From: CAWCDJ01 sp963836015
Lineage (GTDB): Bacteria; Acidobacteriota; Terriglobia; Bryobacterales; Bryobacteraceae
Direction: 5' to 3'
NCBI GenBank assembly: GCA_963836015.1
Contig: CAWIIF010000007.1
Coordinates: 1-64,000 of the forward strand
Length of the DNA stretch: 64,000 bases
The notes under the pieces were generated by a model. It searched no databases and was not told where the DNA came from. It was given only the letters and a program-made list of their open reading frames with translations. The position numbers and the translations under genes are program-made. The first letter of the stretch is position 1, and the number at the start of each line of letters is the position of its first letter. Below, piece after piece: positions 1 to 8,370 of the stretch.

Positions 1-171
1 GTTTAGAGATTCAAGTTGTAGGTTGACGGGCAGATCTCAGCCTCCCGCGTAATACGGCCAAGCGCCGGTCCGAGGAATCAAGAGAACCTGGCGACTCGGC
101 GGGAGTAATCCGGGTCGAGACTATCGTGCTCGTTCCACCCCTCAAGCGAACTCATGCCGTATCATGGACGT

Positions 172-381
172 ATGGCTGAACTGGTGTTTGAGGTATCCCA
201 GGAGTCCGACGGCGGTTACTGCGCCGAATGCCTCACGGAAAACATCTTCACCGAAGGGGACACCTGGGACGAGTTGCGCAAGAACGTGCTGGAGGCGACC
301 TCCGCGTTCTTTTTCGACCGCCCCCGCCCTGAGCGAGTTCGGCTTCACCTGGTTCGCGATGAAGTCCTCCTGGTCGCATGA
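172..381 (+). CDS. hicB: HicB-like antitoxin
   Basis: Small acidic protein of about 69 residues matching the short HicB/DUF1902-like partially degraded RNase H fold; it shows the typical FEVSQESDGGY and LTENIFTEGDTWDELRKN blocks. HicB proteins neutralise the HicA mRNA interferase and usually repress their own operon. The stop overlaps the start of the next gene by four bases (ATGA), the normal arrangement when such an antitoxin precedes its toxin. ATG at 154 would add six residues; 172 was chosen because the conserved sequence begins there, but no clear Shine-Dalgarno sequence decides it. Family assignment rests on sequence pattern plus the neighbour. Confidence 0.72.
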   Translation: MAELVFEVSQESDGGYCAECLTENIFTEGDTWDELRKNVLEATSAFFFDRPRPERVRLHLVRDEVLLVA

Positions 382-617
382 AGCTTCCTCGCGACGTTTC
401 CGGTGCGCGCCTTGCTGACCTCTTGTGCCGAAAATGGCACTACGCGAGGGTGCACCAGGTCGGCAGCCACATCATCCTGGAAACCGCCGAGCCCACGCAC
501 CATCGCATTGCGATTCCGGACCACAATCCCTTGAGACTCGGGACATTCAGCTCTATCCTTCGCGCTGTCGCCCAACACAAGGGTGTCCCGCGTGACGCGA
601 TCATCGCGGACCTCTAA
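378..617 (+). CDS. hicA: HicA-like mRNA interferase toxin
   Basis: A 79-residue basic protein with the HicA/YcfA double-stranded-RNA-binding-like fold pattern: an N-terminal helix (SGARLADLLCRKW), the conserved GSHIIL block holding the catalytic histidine of the family, a HRIAIPDHNPLRLGTFSSIL strand-loop, and a C-terminal helix. HicA toxins cleave mRNA independently of ribosomes until bound by HicB. It overlaps the hicB-like gene by four bases, so the two are translationally coupled. No disabling change is visible, unlike the two other toxin-antitoxin loci nearby. Confidence 0.78.
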   Translation: MKLPRDVSGARLADLLCRKWHYARVHQVGSHIILETAEPTHHRIAIPDHNPLRLGTFSSILRAVAQHKGVPRDAIIADL

Positions 618-650
618 AGGTAGTACCAGGTCACCGGCCCGGCTTTTCGT

Positions 651-800
651 TACTGATCCTGAACAATTCCGGCAAAGCGCGACGGAACGTTAGGAAAGAC
701 GGCGTATCCTTTGCCTATGCCGTGGCTTCCCTCGAAGATGAGAGAGCGCCGACAACAAGCGCCGAAGATACGAGGATGCAAATGAAAAGCGAATATGATT
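651..800 (+). pseudogene. Decayed BrnT-like toxin remnant
   Basis: No open gene fits, but split frames resemble a BrnT ribonuclease toxin. One frame reads DPEQFRQSATER near 656-691, another NVRKDGVSFAYAVASLEDE around 687-745 (BrnT N-terminal half), and a third ends KRRRYEDANEKRI near 759-799 (BrnT C-terminus). The middle of the toxin, roughly 40-50 residues, is missing. The remnant runs straight into a BrnA-like antitoxin reading frame, the canonical brnT-brnA order. The call is pattern-based and the family is divergent. Confidence 0.5.
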
Positions 801-1036
801 TTTCGAAGGCGAAGCGTGGGCCGGTAATTCCGGTTCCCTAGGGAAAAACGAGGATCACCATCCGGTTGGACGAGGACGTGATCACTTGGTTCCGGACTCA
901 GGTAGAGAAGGCGGGTGGCGGCAACTACCAAAGCCTCATCAACGTTGCCTTACGGCAGCACATCTCCCAGGCGCGGGCACCCCTAGAGGAAACGCTCCGA
1001 CGAGTCGTCCGGGAGGAAATCAAGCGGGCGAGTTAA
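782..1036 (+). pseudogene. BrnA-like antitoxin with internal stop codon
   Basis: From ATG 782 the frame reads MKSEYDFSKAKRGPVIPVP, hits TAG at 839-841, then continues without further stops as GKTRITIRLDEDVITWF, EKAGGGNYQSLINVAL and a C-terminal helix to TAA at 1036. This is the BrnA ribbon-helix-helix antitoxin layout, where BrnA normally has a proline or glutamine followed by GKTRITIR. A CAG-to-TAG change is the simplest explanation. With the BrnT remnant just upstream, it is a dead brnTA module. A shorter product could in principle restart downstream of the stop. Confidence 0.65.
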
Positions 1037-1267
1037 TGACTCTTCAGGCCGGGGCGCCAGCGTTCAATGTCGGAAGCGACTTCCCATTGTTGATTATCGT
1101 TGACCCGACGCGGCGCTCTCGCCGTGTAAACGCGCCGCAATTCGGTGCCTGGCTGCGAAACGCCCGTGGTTTGGGAGTTTCGTTGCCTGTCACCGAAATT
1201 GCCTACACGACAGCGGCTCGCGATACGGGCAGACGATGCGCACATGCCGGGTGTTATAACAGCCAGC

Positions 1268-2062
1268 ATGGCAGTCCGCATCAGGCTTCTACGCCTCTGG
1301 GCTGAGTACCGCCTTGGCTTTCTGACCGTCGCAATGAGTGCCCTTGGCGGAATCGTCTCCTCAGACCCACCGACAATACCGATGGCCCGAGCGGTCGCCA
1401 TCGGGGTGTTCGTGCTGTTGGGGGTCATCATGTGTTGCTTGGTTTATCTCCAGCAGCGTGAGCGTCGCTGGGCCGACGAGAAGCTGCACGAAAAGATAGA
1501 TCGACTTGATGAGCGAGCCGCCGAAGCCGCCCGGCTGCAGGCGTTTTCGCAAGAACTTCAAGAGAGGGTTCTTGTGCTTACGCGAGAGAATGCCGAACTC
1601 GCGAAAGCCAACAGTGGAGCCATTAGCGGCGGCGACAGCTTCTGCTGGATGAACTTCGTTCACCAATGGGGGTATCCATGCCCGGCGTTCGTCGTGGAGG
1701 GCAAATTCCCGCTGTTTGGGGTAAGCGTCAGAATCTTTGATGTCACGGCCCAGCAGCTTGGCATCCGTCGACAGGATGTCGCGATTGATCTGGGTGACCT
1801 TTTCGCCGGTCGTGCGTGGATGAACGCCACTGCGCGACTGCCATTTACTGGTGAGTCGGCACAAGACTTCAACCTGTTCTTCAGTGCCCGAAACGGAATG
1901 TGGAACCAGAAGTTGCTCACGCGGGAGGTCGGCGGTGATTGGATAATGGCGACGCGGGTTTGGCGCTGTGCTGGCTCAGACGCTTCCGAGAGTCTGGTAT
2001 TCGAGAGAGTTGACCCGGGGTTTCCGCTGAACGCCGCAGGCGAGGTGGAATGGGGAGTCTAG
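1268..2062 (+). CDS. Hypothetical membrane protein with coiled coil
   Basis: A 264-residue protein not recognised as a known family. After a basic start (MAVRIRLLRLWAEYRLG) come two hydrophobic segments, about residues 17-35 and 42-65, then a charged helical stretch rich in Glu, Arg and Ala (about 66-115) that looks like a coiled coil. A C-terminal globular part of about 140 residues begins at SGGDSFCWMNFVHQWGYPCP. The topology suggests a double-pass inner-membrane anchor with a cytoplasmic sensor or effector domain (inference). The frame is open further upstream to 1145; the start at 1268 places the basic residues just before the first helix. Confidence 0.55.
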   Translation: MAVRIRLLRLWAEYRLGFLTVAMSALGGIVSSDPPTIPMARAVAIGVFVLLGVIMCCLVYLQQRERRWADEKLHEKIDRLDERAAEAARLQAFSQELQERVLVLTRENAELAKANSGAISGGDSFCWMNFVHQWGYPCPAFVVEGKFPLFGVSVRIFDVTAQQLGIRRQDVAIDLGDLFAGRAWMNATARLPFTGESAQDFNLFFSARNGMWNQKLLTREVGGDWIMATRVWRCAGSDASESLVFERVDPGFPLNAAGEVEWGV

Positions 2063-2142
2063 TGCGACGGCCAAGCGTCGGCGCCGTGCTGAGATGGTCC
2101 CGCGGTGAAGGTTGATCTGTGCTTAAATCTGTTCGAGGTCCT

Positions 2143-2601
2143 ATGGTCGTTACGGAAGGAATTGCAGCTGTCAAAGCTTCACTGGAGTTGGCGAAGGTTC
2201 TCTCCGACCGCCTGAATCGCCCAGACATCGACGTTGCAGACGTTCGCTCGAAGGTTCATGAGATGCTTATCCACATGGTCAACGCCCAAGTTGCCCTCGG
2301 CGAGGCACAGGTAAAGCTTACCGAACTGCGCCAACAGATCGCAGACCAGGAGGAAGCGAAGACGTTGGAAGCTACTCTCGAATTTGCTGAGGGCGCGTAT
2401 TGGCGGCGGAAGCTGGACAGTCAACTTGATGGACCTTACTGCTTGACGTGCTGGGACGACAAGAAGAAGCTAGTCCGCTTGAAGCACACTCCGGGAAGGT
2501 TCGGCGAGGATGGTACGATGCTTCGTTACGATTGCGTTCTGCATCAGAGTATGTACATGATACCGGCCCGCATTTTTGGACCGCCACGGATCATCCGGTA
2601 G
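2143..2601 (+). CDS. Hypothetical protein, helical with C-terminal zinc-ribbon-like part
   Basis: About 152 residues. The N-terminal 90 residues are almost entirely amphipathic helix (TEGIAAVKASLELAKVLSDR; HEMLIHMVNAQVALGEAQ) and likely form a coiled coil. The C-terminus has YCLTCWDDKKKLVRLKH and a later cysteine, resembling a small zinc ribbon. Similar two-part small proteins occur in phage and mobile regions of many bacteria, but no function is known to me. ATG 2143 is preceded by GAGG at 2135-2138, which favours it over the in-frame GTG at 2119. It sits among toxin-antitoxin loci. Confidence 0.55.
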   Translation: MVVTEGIAAVKASLELAKVLSDRLNRPDIDVADVRSKVHEMLIHMVNAQVALGEAQVKLTELRQQIADQEEAKTLEATLEFAEGAYWRRKLDSQLDGPYCLTCWDDKKKLVRLKHTPGRFGEDGTMLRYDCVLHQSMYMIPARIFGPPRIIR

Positions 2602-2653
2602 AGTGTGAATTGAGCGCGCTACTTGTGATTGGTGAAATCTTGGGTGCGCCACC

Positions 2654-3589
2654 TCAGTTCCGGAGCATTCTCAATATGCTGTCCTCCAATCCGGCCGCGT
2701 AGGTCCATTGGCCGTTCTTAAACGAGCAGAGAAGGGTCTCTTCCGCGAGGGGGTATCCAGTCAGTCCCGTTCTGAATACCTCCCGTCCCTTGGGATCAAT
2801 GCCGTAGAAGCGAAGATCGTATCTTCCGGGCACTAAGTTCGTGGTGGTGACTGCGACGCCGTTGGCAGAATGATGAGGAACGAACTGGAGGTTCAACTTC
2901 GCGCTCCCAGACGGCGGCACCGCTGCGCCAGCAAAAAATCGTGAGAGCTTCTCGACATCTTTCGTCGGCTGGTGAATGTGGATCAGCTTCGTCTCGTCCA
3001 TCTCGAAATACGCGGCATATGCCCACCGTTTGTGCCGGTCCTCTACCAACTCCGCGATCATGATCACCGACCCGATGTCGGCATACCGTGCGCCCGAATT
3101 GTAGATAAAAAGCGGCACAAAGAAGCTGGGCGTGGCGCGTGAATCGGAGAGCCGGTCTCGGATGAGCGCGTCACGTGGCACATAGCCATAGCGGGGCGGA
3201 GGTGTTTGTACGAATAGCGATCTCAGCGCGTCGGCGGAACGGCGCGTCACCGCGTCGCGGACGATTCCATTCGACACGATCAATTGCCGCGCCTCTGGCG
3301 TCGGATTTTCGGAGAGAAGATCTTGAATGGCTATGTCAATCACCACCGTCGTCTGATTCGCGGCTGGGAGTTCCAGAATCGTAATCTGACTGACCAAGCA
3401 GGTAACGTTAGGCCCTTGGAGGAAGCGAGGGTAGAGGTTCACCCAGAGAGCGGCAGAGCCCAACAACACAGACACGACGGAGTCTGGCTTGAAATGCCAG
3501 GTGAGAGGAGCGAGAACACCTCCGGTGGCCCACAGAAGCCAGAAAACGAGGTTAAGCCATCCCCCATTCCTGATCAGGCGATAGATCAT
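2654..3589 (-). CDS. Hypothetical membrane-anchored protein
   Basis: About 311 residues from the proposed ATG at 3589. Two closely spaced hydrophobic segments near the N-terminus (LVFWLLWATGGVLAPL and SVVSVLLGSAALWVNL) are followed by about 240 residues that look extracytoplasmic and beta-rich, ending with YDLRFYGIDPKGREVF and a short helix. No family was recognised. The frame is open upstream to 3835, but that extension lacks hydrophobic order and crosses a tRNA-like remnant, so an internal start was preferred. It converges on the gene ending at 2601, with about 50 bases between them. Confidence 0.5.
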   Translation of the reverse strand: MIYRLIRNGGWLNLVFWLLWATGGVLAPLTWHFKPDSVVSVLLGSAALWVNLYPRFLQGPNVTCLVSQITILELPAANQTTVVIDIAIQDLLSENPTPEARQLIVSNGIVRDAVTRRSADALRSLFVQTPPPRYGYVPRDALIRDRLSDSRATPSFFVPLFIYNSGARYADIGSVIMIAELVEDRHKRWAYAAYFEMDETKLIHIHQPTKDVEKLSRFFAGAAVPPSGSAKLNLQFVPHHSANGVAVTTTNLVPGRYDLRFYGIDPKGREVFRTGLTGYPLAEETLLCSFKNGQWTYAAGLEDSILRMLRN

Positions 3590-3658
3590 CAACGATGAGG
3601 GTAGCAATTGGTACACCTCACCGAAAGAGTACCCGAACAAAGCACCTGCAGAGGAGTC

Positions 3659-3705
3659 AGGCCTGTGGCGCAGTTGGGAGCGCACTTCTCTGGACGAGGT
3701 CATGG
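3659..3705 (+). tRNA. tRNA-like 5' half (probable remnant, not functional)
   Basis: The sequence resembles the 5' half of a bacterial tRNA: an acceptor-like AGGCCTG, T-G, a perfect D stem GCGC/GCGC around the loop AGTTGGGA, a spacer, and a five-pair anticodon stem ACTTC/GAGGT around a seven-base loop. Loop position 33 is C instead of the invariant U. The following bases do not form a T arm, and no matching acceptor 3' strand was found within 60 bases. It therefore looks like a broken tRNA or attachment-site scar rather than a working gene. Confidence 0.35.
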
Positions 3706-3893
3706 TTTTGGCTGGTTCTAATACGGGACAGCTCGTTTTTCGACGCATTACTCCCCCATAAACGCCCATGCCGTCGCTAGAGAGGCGCGAGGCGGCCAGC
3801 AACCGGTGTCTCCCGAAGCGGTCCTGCGCGAACATTCCTTCGAGCTTGCCGTGCGATAGCTCCGTGGTATCCTAAAACTGGGATGACAACCTG

Positions 3894-4277
3894 ATGCGCA
3901 CGCCGGCTCACGGTGAACGGCCCTTGTACTGGGTCGGTTCCGCGAAGCGGGACTTGCTAAAGTTTCCGGAGGCGGTCAAAGACGGAATCGGAACGGCACT
4001 CAGGGTCGCTCAGTTCGGAGGGAAACACCCGTCGGCCAAACCGTAGAAGGGAGCCGGATCGGGAGTACTGGAGATTGTTGAGGATAACGACGGAAACACG
4101 TATCGGGCCGTCTACACCGTCCGCTTCCGGTGGGCGATATATGTGTTGCAGTGTTTCCAGAAGAAGTCTCGCACGGGCATTCAGACGCCGAAAGCGGATG
4201 TGGAACTCGTTTTCCGGCGTCTGCGACTGGCGGGACAGGATTACGAGGATCGATATGGCATCATCGAGCGCGAATAG
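3894..4277 (+). pseudogene. HigB-like (Gp49/RelE-type) toxin with nonsense codon
   Basis: The frame from ATG 3894 encodes a phage Gp49/HigB-like mRNA interferase of about 127 residues: YWVGSAKRDLLKFPEAVKD, ALRVAQFGGKHPSAKP, then TAG at 4044-4046, then KGAGSGVLEIVEDNDGNTY, RAVYTVRFRWAIYVLQCFQK and a C-terminal helix. Family members have tryptophan at the stop position (AKPWKG), so a TGG-to-TAG change explains the lesion. The 3' end overlaps the HigA-like gene by 23 bases, as in intact higBA loci. The toxin is presumed inactive unless the codon is read through. Confidence 0.75.
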
Positions 4278-4599
4278 TAGCGTGAAGATCGTTCGGGGTT
4301 CCGGGAATGTTTTCGCCGATCTCGGTTTTGCGGACGCTGGCGAGCGCCAAACGAGGGTCCGGCTGGCAGTAGCAATCAATGAAGTCCTGCGCCGCCGCGG
4401 GGTATCGCAAGGCAGAGCGGCGGAATTGCTTGGCATTAACCAGCCCAAGATATCGGCTCTTTCGAAATATCGGCTGGACGGCTTCTCCGTCGAACGCTTG
4501 ATGCGCTTTCTCACGTTGCTGAACCAGGACGTTGAGATCATTATCCGCAACAGGCCGCGGGCTCGCCGTCCTGGGCGGGTTTCTGTCACGGCGGCTTGA
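4255..4599 (+). CDS. higA: HigA-like XRE-family antitoxin
   Basis: A 114-residue protein with an N-terminal VFADLGFADAGERQ block and a helix-turn-helix of the XRE type (GVSQGRAAELLGINQPKISA), followed by the YRLDGFSVERLMRFL helix and a basic tail (RPRARRPGRVSV). This is the layout of HigA2/COG5606 antitoxins, which bind the cognate HigB and their own operator. It overlaps the 3' end of the broken toxin gene. The antitoxin is intact although the toxin carries a stop codon; it may persist as a repressor or as protection against related toxins (inference). ATG 4255 is chosen because the conserved start follows it. Confidence 0.8.
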   Translation: MASSSANSSVKIVRGSGNVFADLGFADAGERQTRVRLAVAINEVLRRRGVSQGRAAELLGINQPKISALSKYRLDGFSVERLMRFLTLLNQDVEIIIRNRPRARRPGRVSVTAA

Positions 4600-4829
4600 G
4601 ACTTCCGCGGCGAGAGGCGGGCGTTTACGGATTACTCTCGAGAAACCGGACTCCGGCAGGGAGGTAATTCTGGCTCGTGAATCGGTCCTGTCCAGCGTTT
4701 ACGCCGTACTCGTCCCGGATGCGTTGACAGTGCGCAGGCGAACCACAGAACGGGGCGCCATGCATCCCCATTGAAACGTTCCGCTCCCCATCCTCACTAC
4801 TCGGCAGGATCGACCGCAAGGAGCGCGCC

Positions 4830-7790
4830 ATGCCTCTCTTTCGACGTGCGCTTTTCACGCTGTTGCTTGCCGCAACCGCCTTCCCGCAAACCCCCAACCA
4901 CGACACCGCCGCTCCCCGCCCCGGGCCTGTCTGGAGCCAGTTCCGCAAATCCCACCCCTATCACATCCAGGCCGTGGCCCTCTCCGAGCCGGATCCCGCC
5001 GGCGAGCGCACCCTGATCGTCTCCGAACCGCCGCCCCATGTGACTCTCGACTCCCTGCGGGCCTTGTCGCCGCTGCTCTCGTCGCCCAAAGTGGAGACGC
5101 AGCATATCGGCTTCGACGGATGGGTCAAGGACGTCACTTACCGCCTGCCCGCGATTTCCGACCGCGATCTCACCGCCCTCATCGACCGCCTCCACTACCA
5201 CCTGTTCGGAACCACCTACAAGGCCTACACCATCCCGATCGACGCGCCGCCCGCGGCGCCGTTGAGCGCCATCAACGTCCGGGTTCCCGCCTCCGCGCTG
5301 AATGCCTGGCTCGTCCGCAGCCGCGAGACCTTCCGGCCCATCTTCGGAGGCGTCCCCTCCACGGTCTCCGCCCTGCTGCTGCGCGGACGTTCGGGCGTCT
5401 TTCTCAGCGACTCTCCCGGCTTCGTCGTCTGGATCGTGCCGCGTAAGGCCGACCTGCGGGATTACACGCGCGAGGCGCGCCAGTTCGCGGTCGATTCCGA
5501 TCTCGTCCTGGGCGCGATCGGCGGCGCCTCCCACGTGGCCATCGTGGCCCGCGAGCGCGTCGAGCCGGTCTCCGTGCTGCCTCCGCTCCGCGCCGAGACC
5601 ATCATGCTGCTGGCCTCCGTGGATAGCGCCTCCCTCTCGCAGAGCTATGAGCGGCGGAACTTCTTCGCCGGGCGGACCCGCTTGCAGCGCCTCGACTGGG
5701 CCCCCATCTATCTCAGCGATTCCCTGATCGATACCGAATACGGCAGCCTGCTGAATATCACCGACCAGCTGCTGAAATCCTGGAGCAACAACGGCACCGT
5801 CCATTACGTGGGCTTCGAATACCCGAGCCCGTCGAAGTGGGCCTTCCCCAAGCCGGTGATCGACATGCTCGGCGTCTCCAGCCTGACGTTCAACTGGAAC
5901 ACCAAGGGCGCGGGCTACACCGTCAACCTCGCGGGCGCGAAGATCCTCGCCATGAACCGCACCGGCGCCCTCCCCGTCTCCTATATTCCCGAAGGCGCGC
6001 CCGAACAGCAGCAGAAGCGCGCGGAAGGGTTCGAGAACGACGCGTACCGCTGGTTCGCCGAAGTCAACGATCCCAACCTCGCGCGCGTCGTGCAGTACGC
6101 CCTGCTCTACCAGATCTTCCGCGACTTCAACGTCACCGCCTCCAAGGCTCCGGCGAGCTATTCGCACCCCGAGCAGCAGGCCATGGCCAGGGAAGCGGCG
6201 CGGCTGTTGACCGGGTTCGCGGCCGCCCCGGCTGCCACCATCGAGGGCTATCCCGAAGGCATGAAGCTGAGCCCCCAGGAGGTCGCCCAGGCTCGACAGG
6301 GCCTGCGCGAGCTTCAAAAGGATCTGATCGAGTACCGTAAGCTCACGGGAGACACCACCTTCCTGGCCCTCGGGATGACCGTGGCCAATCCGCGCGCCGG
6401 CTATGCCGAGTACGACCGGGCCCTGGCGAAAACGGAAGCCCGGCGGACCCGCCGCGATATCGCGATCCTCGCGCAGCAATTCCTGCTTCGCAAACTGAGC
6501 TCGGGTATTACGGCCGAAGTCCTGCGCGCCAATCTCGTGGACACCACCCGCAGCGTCGAGATCTATGTGCGCGCGGCCGTCCGTACGCCGCCCGGCTGGG
6601 TCAAAACACCGTCCGTCGTGCTCTCCAGCTTCGTGGGCGGCAACCTCGTAGGCGGCCACAATCTGGATTCCGCCGTCACCCGCTACGCAGTTTCCCCGGA
6701 AGTGCCGGCCGGCAAAGTCGCGGTCACCGAAGTGGGCGGCCAGCGAGTCATCCGCGTGAACCCGGCGGATGCCGACCGCATCCCCGCCATGCTGCGCACC
6801 GCCGCCACCAGCCGCGAAGCGCCCGCGGTCCTCGCCCGCAACCTGGCGCTCGAGATGCGCGCGGCGGAGCCGGTCCCCGCGTCCCGGGCGGTGGCCCTGA
6901 TGCTGCCGAAACGCCTCGAGGAGGCTCCTGCCGGCCACATCCTCGACCGCGGGCTGGTCGCCGGCGATCTCCCCGCCGGGACGCCCCGGTCCGGTATGTG
7001 GGCGCACAATCCCGCGCCTTCCGCCGTCAATCCGGCCGCCGAGTTGAGCCGCGGTGGGATTCGGACCCTGCACATCGCCCGGAACTCGGACATGACCTAC
7101 ACGATCCACTCGCCCAGCTCCGATGTGCCGTTCGTCACCGCCAACTATGAAGAGGCGGTGGACGTGGCGGTCAGCGCCGTCCGCGGCGGTGATCCTCCGG
7201 GCGGCCGCTGGAGTCTCGCCTTCGACGGTCTCGAAAAAGAGGAATCGCAAAACTTTCTCTACACCGTGGAAGTGCAGGGCAAGCTCAAATCGCAGGAGGA
7301 TCTCCAGCTGGCGGGGTTCGGGATGAGCCGCCGCTCCGATGCGGCCGCCCTGCGCCGTACGCTCGGCGAGCACTACGACGTGGCGCGCGCCCGCATTCTC
7401 GAAGTCGAGGTCGAGCCGGCCGCCTCCGCGGCCGAACACCAGGCCGTGCGCATGACCGTCGAGTTCCCGTCTTACACCGCCGGCAAGCCCCCGTTCCTGA
7501 TGCGGATACGGCTGGTGTTTCGCGAGTTCGTCTCCCGGCCGCTCCAGGAGTTCGCGCGCAGCCTGGTGGAGCAAATCCTCACCCGGCATGCCGCCGCGGC
7601 CGCCGCGCGCGGCGAGCGGCTGACCGTCCAGTCCATCACCGATTCGCTGCGCATGGACCTCAAGAAGATGCAGGCTCCCGAGGTCCGCCGCCTGAACCTC
7701 GAGATCACCATGCCGACCGATGCCGGCGACGTCCTGATCATTGGGCTGGTGCCGTCCTGGACGGAGGCGGGCCATGCACTCGCCGCGTGA
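4830..7790 (+). CDS. Large exported protein of unknown function
   Basis: A 986-residue protein with a clear signal peptide (MPLFRRALFTLLLAATAFPQ). I do not recognise a family. Visible parts are a globular N-terminal half with many aromatic residues, a helical region around residues 390-560 (EGFENDAYRWFAEVNDPN; LRELQKDLIEYRKLTGD), a beta-rich stretch, and a C-terminal region with regular strands and helices (FLMRIRLVFREFVSRPLQEF). No catalytic motif was identified. The stop lies 14 bases beyond the start of the next gene (7774), so the two are translationally coupled. Probably periplasmic or outer-membrane associated (inference). Confidence 0.7.
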   Translation: MPLFRRALFTLLLAATAFPQTPNHDTAAPRPGPVWSQFRKSHPYHIQAVALSEPDPAGERTLIVSEPPPHVTLDSLRALSPLLSSPKVETQHIGFDGWVKDVTYRLPAISDRDLTALIDRLHYHLFGTTYKAYTIPIDAPPAAPLSAINVRVPASALNAWLVRSRETFRPIFGGVPSTVSALLLRGRSGVFLSDSPGFVVWIVPRKADLRDYTREARQFAVDSDLVLGAIGGASHVAIVARERVEPVSVLPPLRAETIMLLASVDSASLSQSYERRNFFAGRTRLQRLDWAPIYLSDSLIDTEYGSLLNITDQLLKSWSNNGTVHYVGFEYPSPSKWAFPKPVIDMLGVSSLTFNWNTKGAGYTVNLAGAKILAMNRTGALPVSYIPEGAPEQQQKRAEGFENDAYRWFAEVNDPNLARVVQYALLYQIFRDFNVTASKAPASYSHPEQQAMAREAARLLTGFAAAPAATIEGYPEGMKLSPQEVAQARQGLRELQKDLIEYRKLTGDTTFLALGMTVANPRAGYAEYDRALAKTEARRTRRDIAILAQQFLLRKLSSGITAEVLRANLVDTTRSVEIYVRAAVRTPPGWVKTPSVVLSSFVGGNLVGGHNLDSAVTRYAVSPEVPAGKVAVTEVGGQRVIRVNPADADRIPAMLRTAATSREAPAVLARNLALEMRAAEPVPASRAVALMLPKRLEEAPAGHILDRGLVAGDLPAGTPRSGMWAHNPAPSAVNPAAELSRGGIRTLHIARNSDMTYTIHSPSSDVPFVTANYEEAVDVAVSAVRGGDPPGGRWSLAFDGLEKEESQNFLYTVEVQGKLKSQEDLQLAGFGMSRRSDAAALRRTLGEHYDVARARILEVEVEPAASAAEHQAVRMTVEFPSYTAGKPPFLMRIRLVFREFVSRPLQEFARSLVEQILTRHAAAAAARGERLTVQSITDSLRMDLKKMQAPEVRRLNLEITMPTDAGDVLIIGLVPSWTEAGHALAA

Positions 7791-8369
7791 TTGCGCCCTG
7801 GCCTTCACGTTTCCGCTCGATCTCGAAGAGGCGCGCGCCCAGGCAAGCGATCCGTCTCACGATTTCATCCAGTCCTTTCTGGCATCCGGCGCCGGCACCC
7901 CGGAAGACGTTCTCTGGGAGGACTACGCCCGCATCGCCGCCTTCAGCCGCGAGGTGCTGGCCGAGGCGGATCGAGCGCGGCGTGCTGGTGGCGAGCGGAC
8001 GCCCGGCTCTCCGACTGGCGGCGCCTGGTCCGCGAGCGCCGCGTCTGTACGCTCTTCGCGCATTGGGATCAATCGGCCGGGGAAGGCTGCGTCGAGTTCG
8101 CCGACGGCCGGAAAACCTGCGGCGAGCTCATCGATTCTCTTCCGGCGGATTACGCCGGAATCCTCGACCTGGCGGTCTGCCGTTCGATCATCGCCGGGCA
8201 GAAAATCAAGCGGGCGCGTCCCAGGGCCACCGTGATCACGCATCGCCATGAATCGAGCGTCGGTCCTCGCGCGGCCCTTTACCGCCAGGTTCTGCGAGTT
8301 CTCGATTCGGACCGGACCTCCTACACCGATGCGTGGACTCGCGTGAATCTGGCCGCCATGGAGATGTGA
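7774..8369 (+). pseudogene. Frameshifted gene with CHAT-like His/Cys pattern
   Basis: Protein-like sequence changes frame here. From ATG 7774 one frame reads convincingly as LDLEEARAQASDPSHDFIQ and EDYARIAAFSREVLAEADR to about 7975. From about 7995 a second frame, offset by one base, continues as ARLSDWRRLVRERRVCTLFA to TGA at 8369. The second part contains VCTLFAHWDQ, then FADGRKTCGELIDSL, then GILDLAVCRS. The order and spacing resemble the His and Cys motifs of CHAT (caspase-like) peptidases, but the match is short and unconfirmed. Either an indel inactivated the gene or there is a base-calling error. It overlaps the large exported gene upstream and nearly touches the next gene. Confidence 0.45.
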
Positions 8370-8370
8370 C

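Noticed and set aside
1145..1267. N-terminal extension of the membrane protein ending at 2062
   Set aside because: No hydrophobic or conserved pattern; a start at 1268 gives a normal basic-then-hydrophobic membrane topology.
4797..7808. A 1003-codon open frame on the minus strand opposite the large exported gene
   Set aside because: High GC leaves antisense frames open; the translation is Gly/Arg/Ala-rich without motifs, while the plus-strand gene has a signal peptide and protein-like composition.
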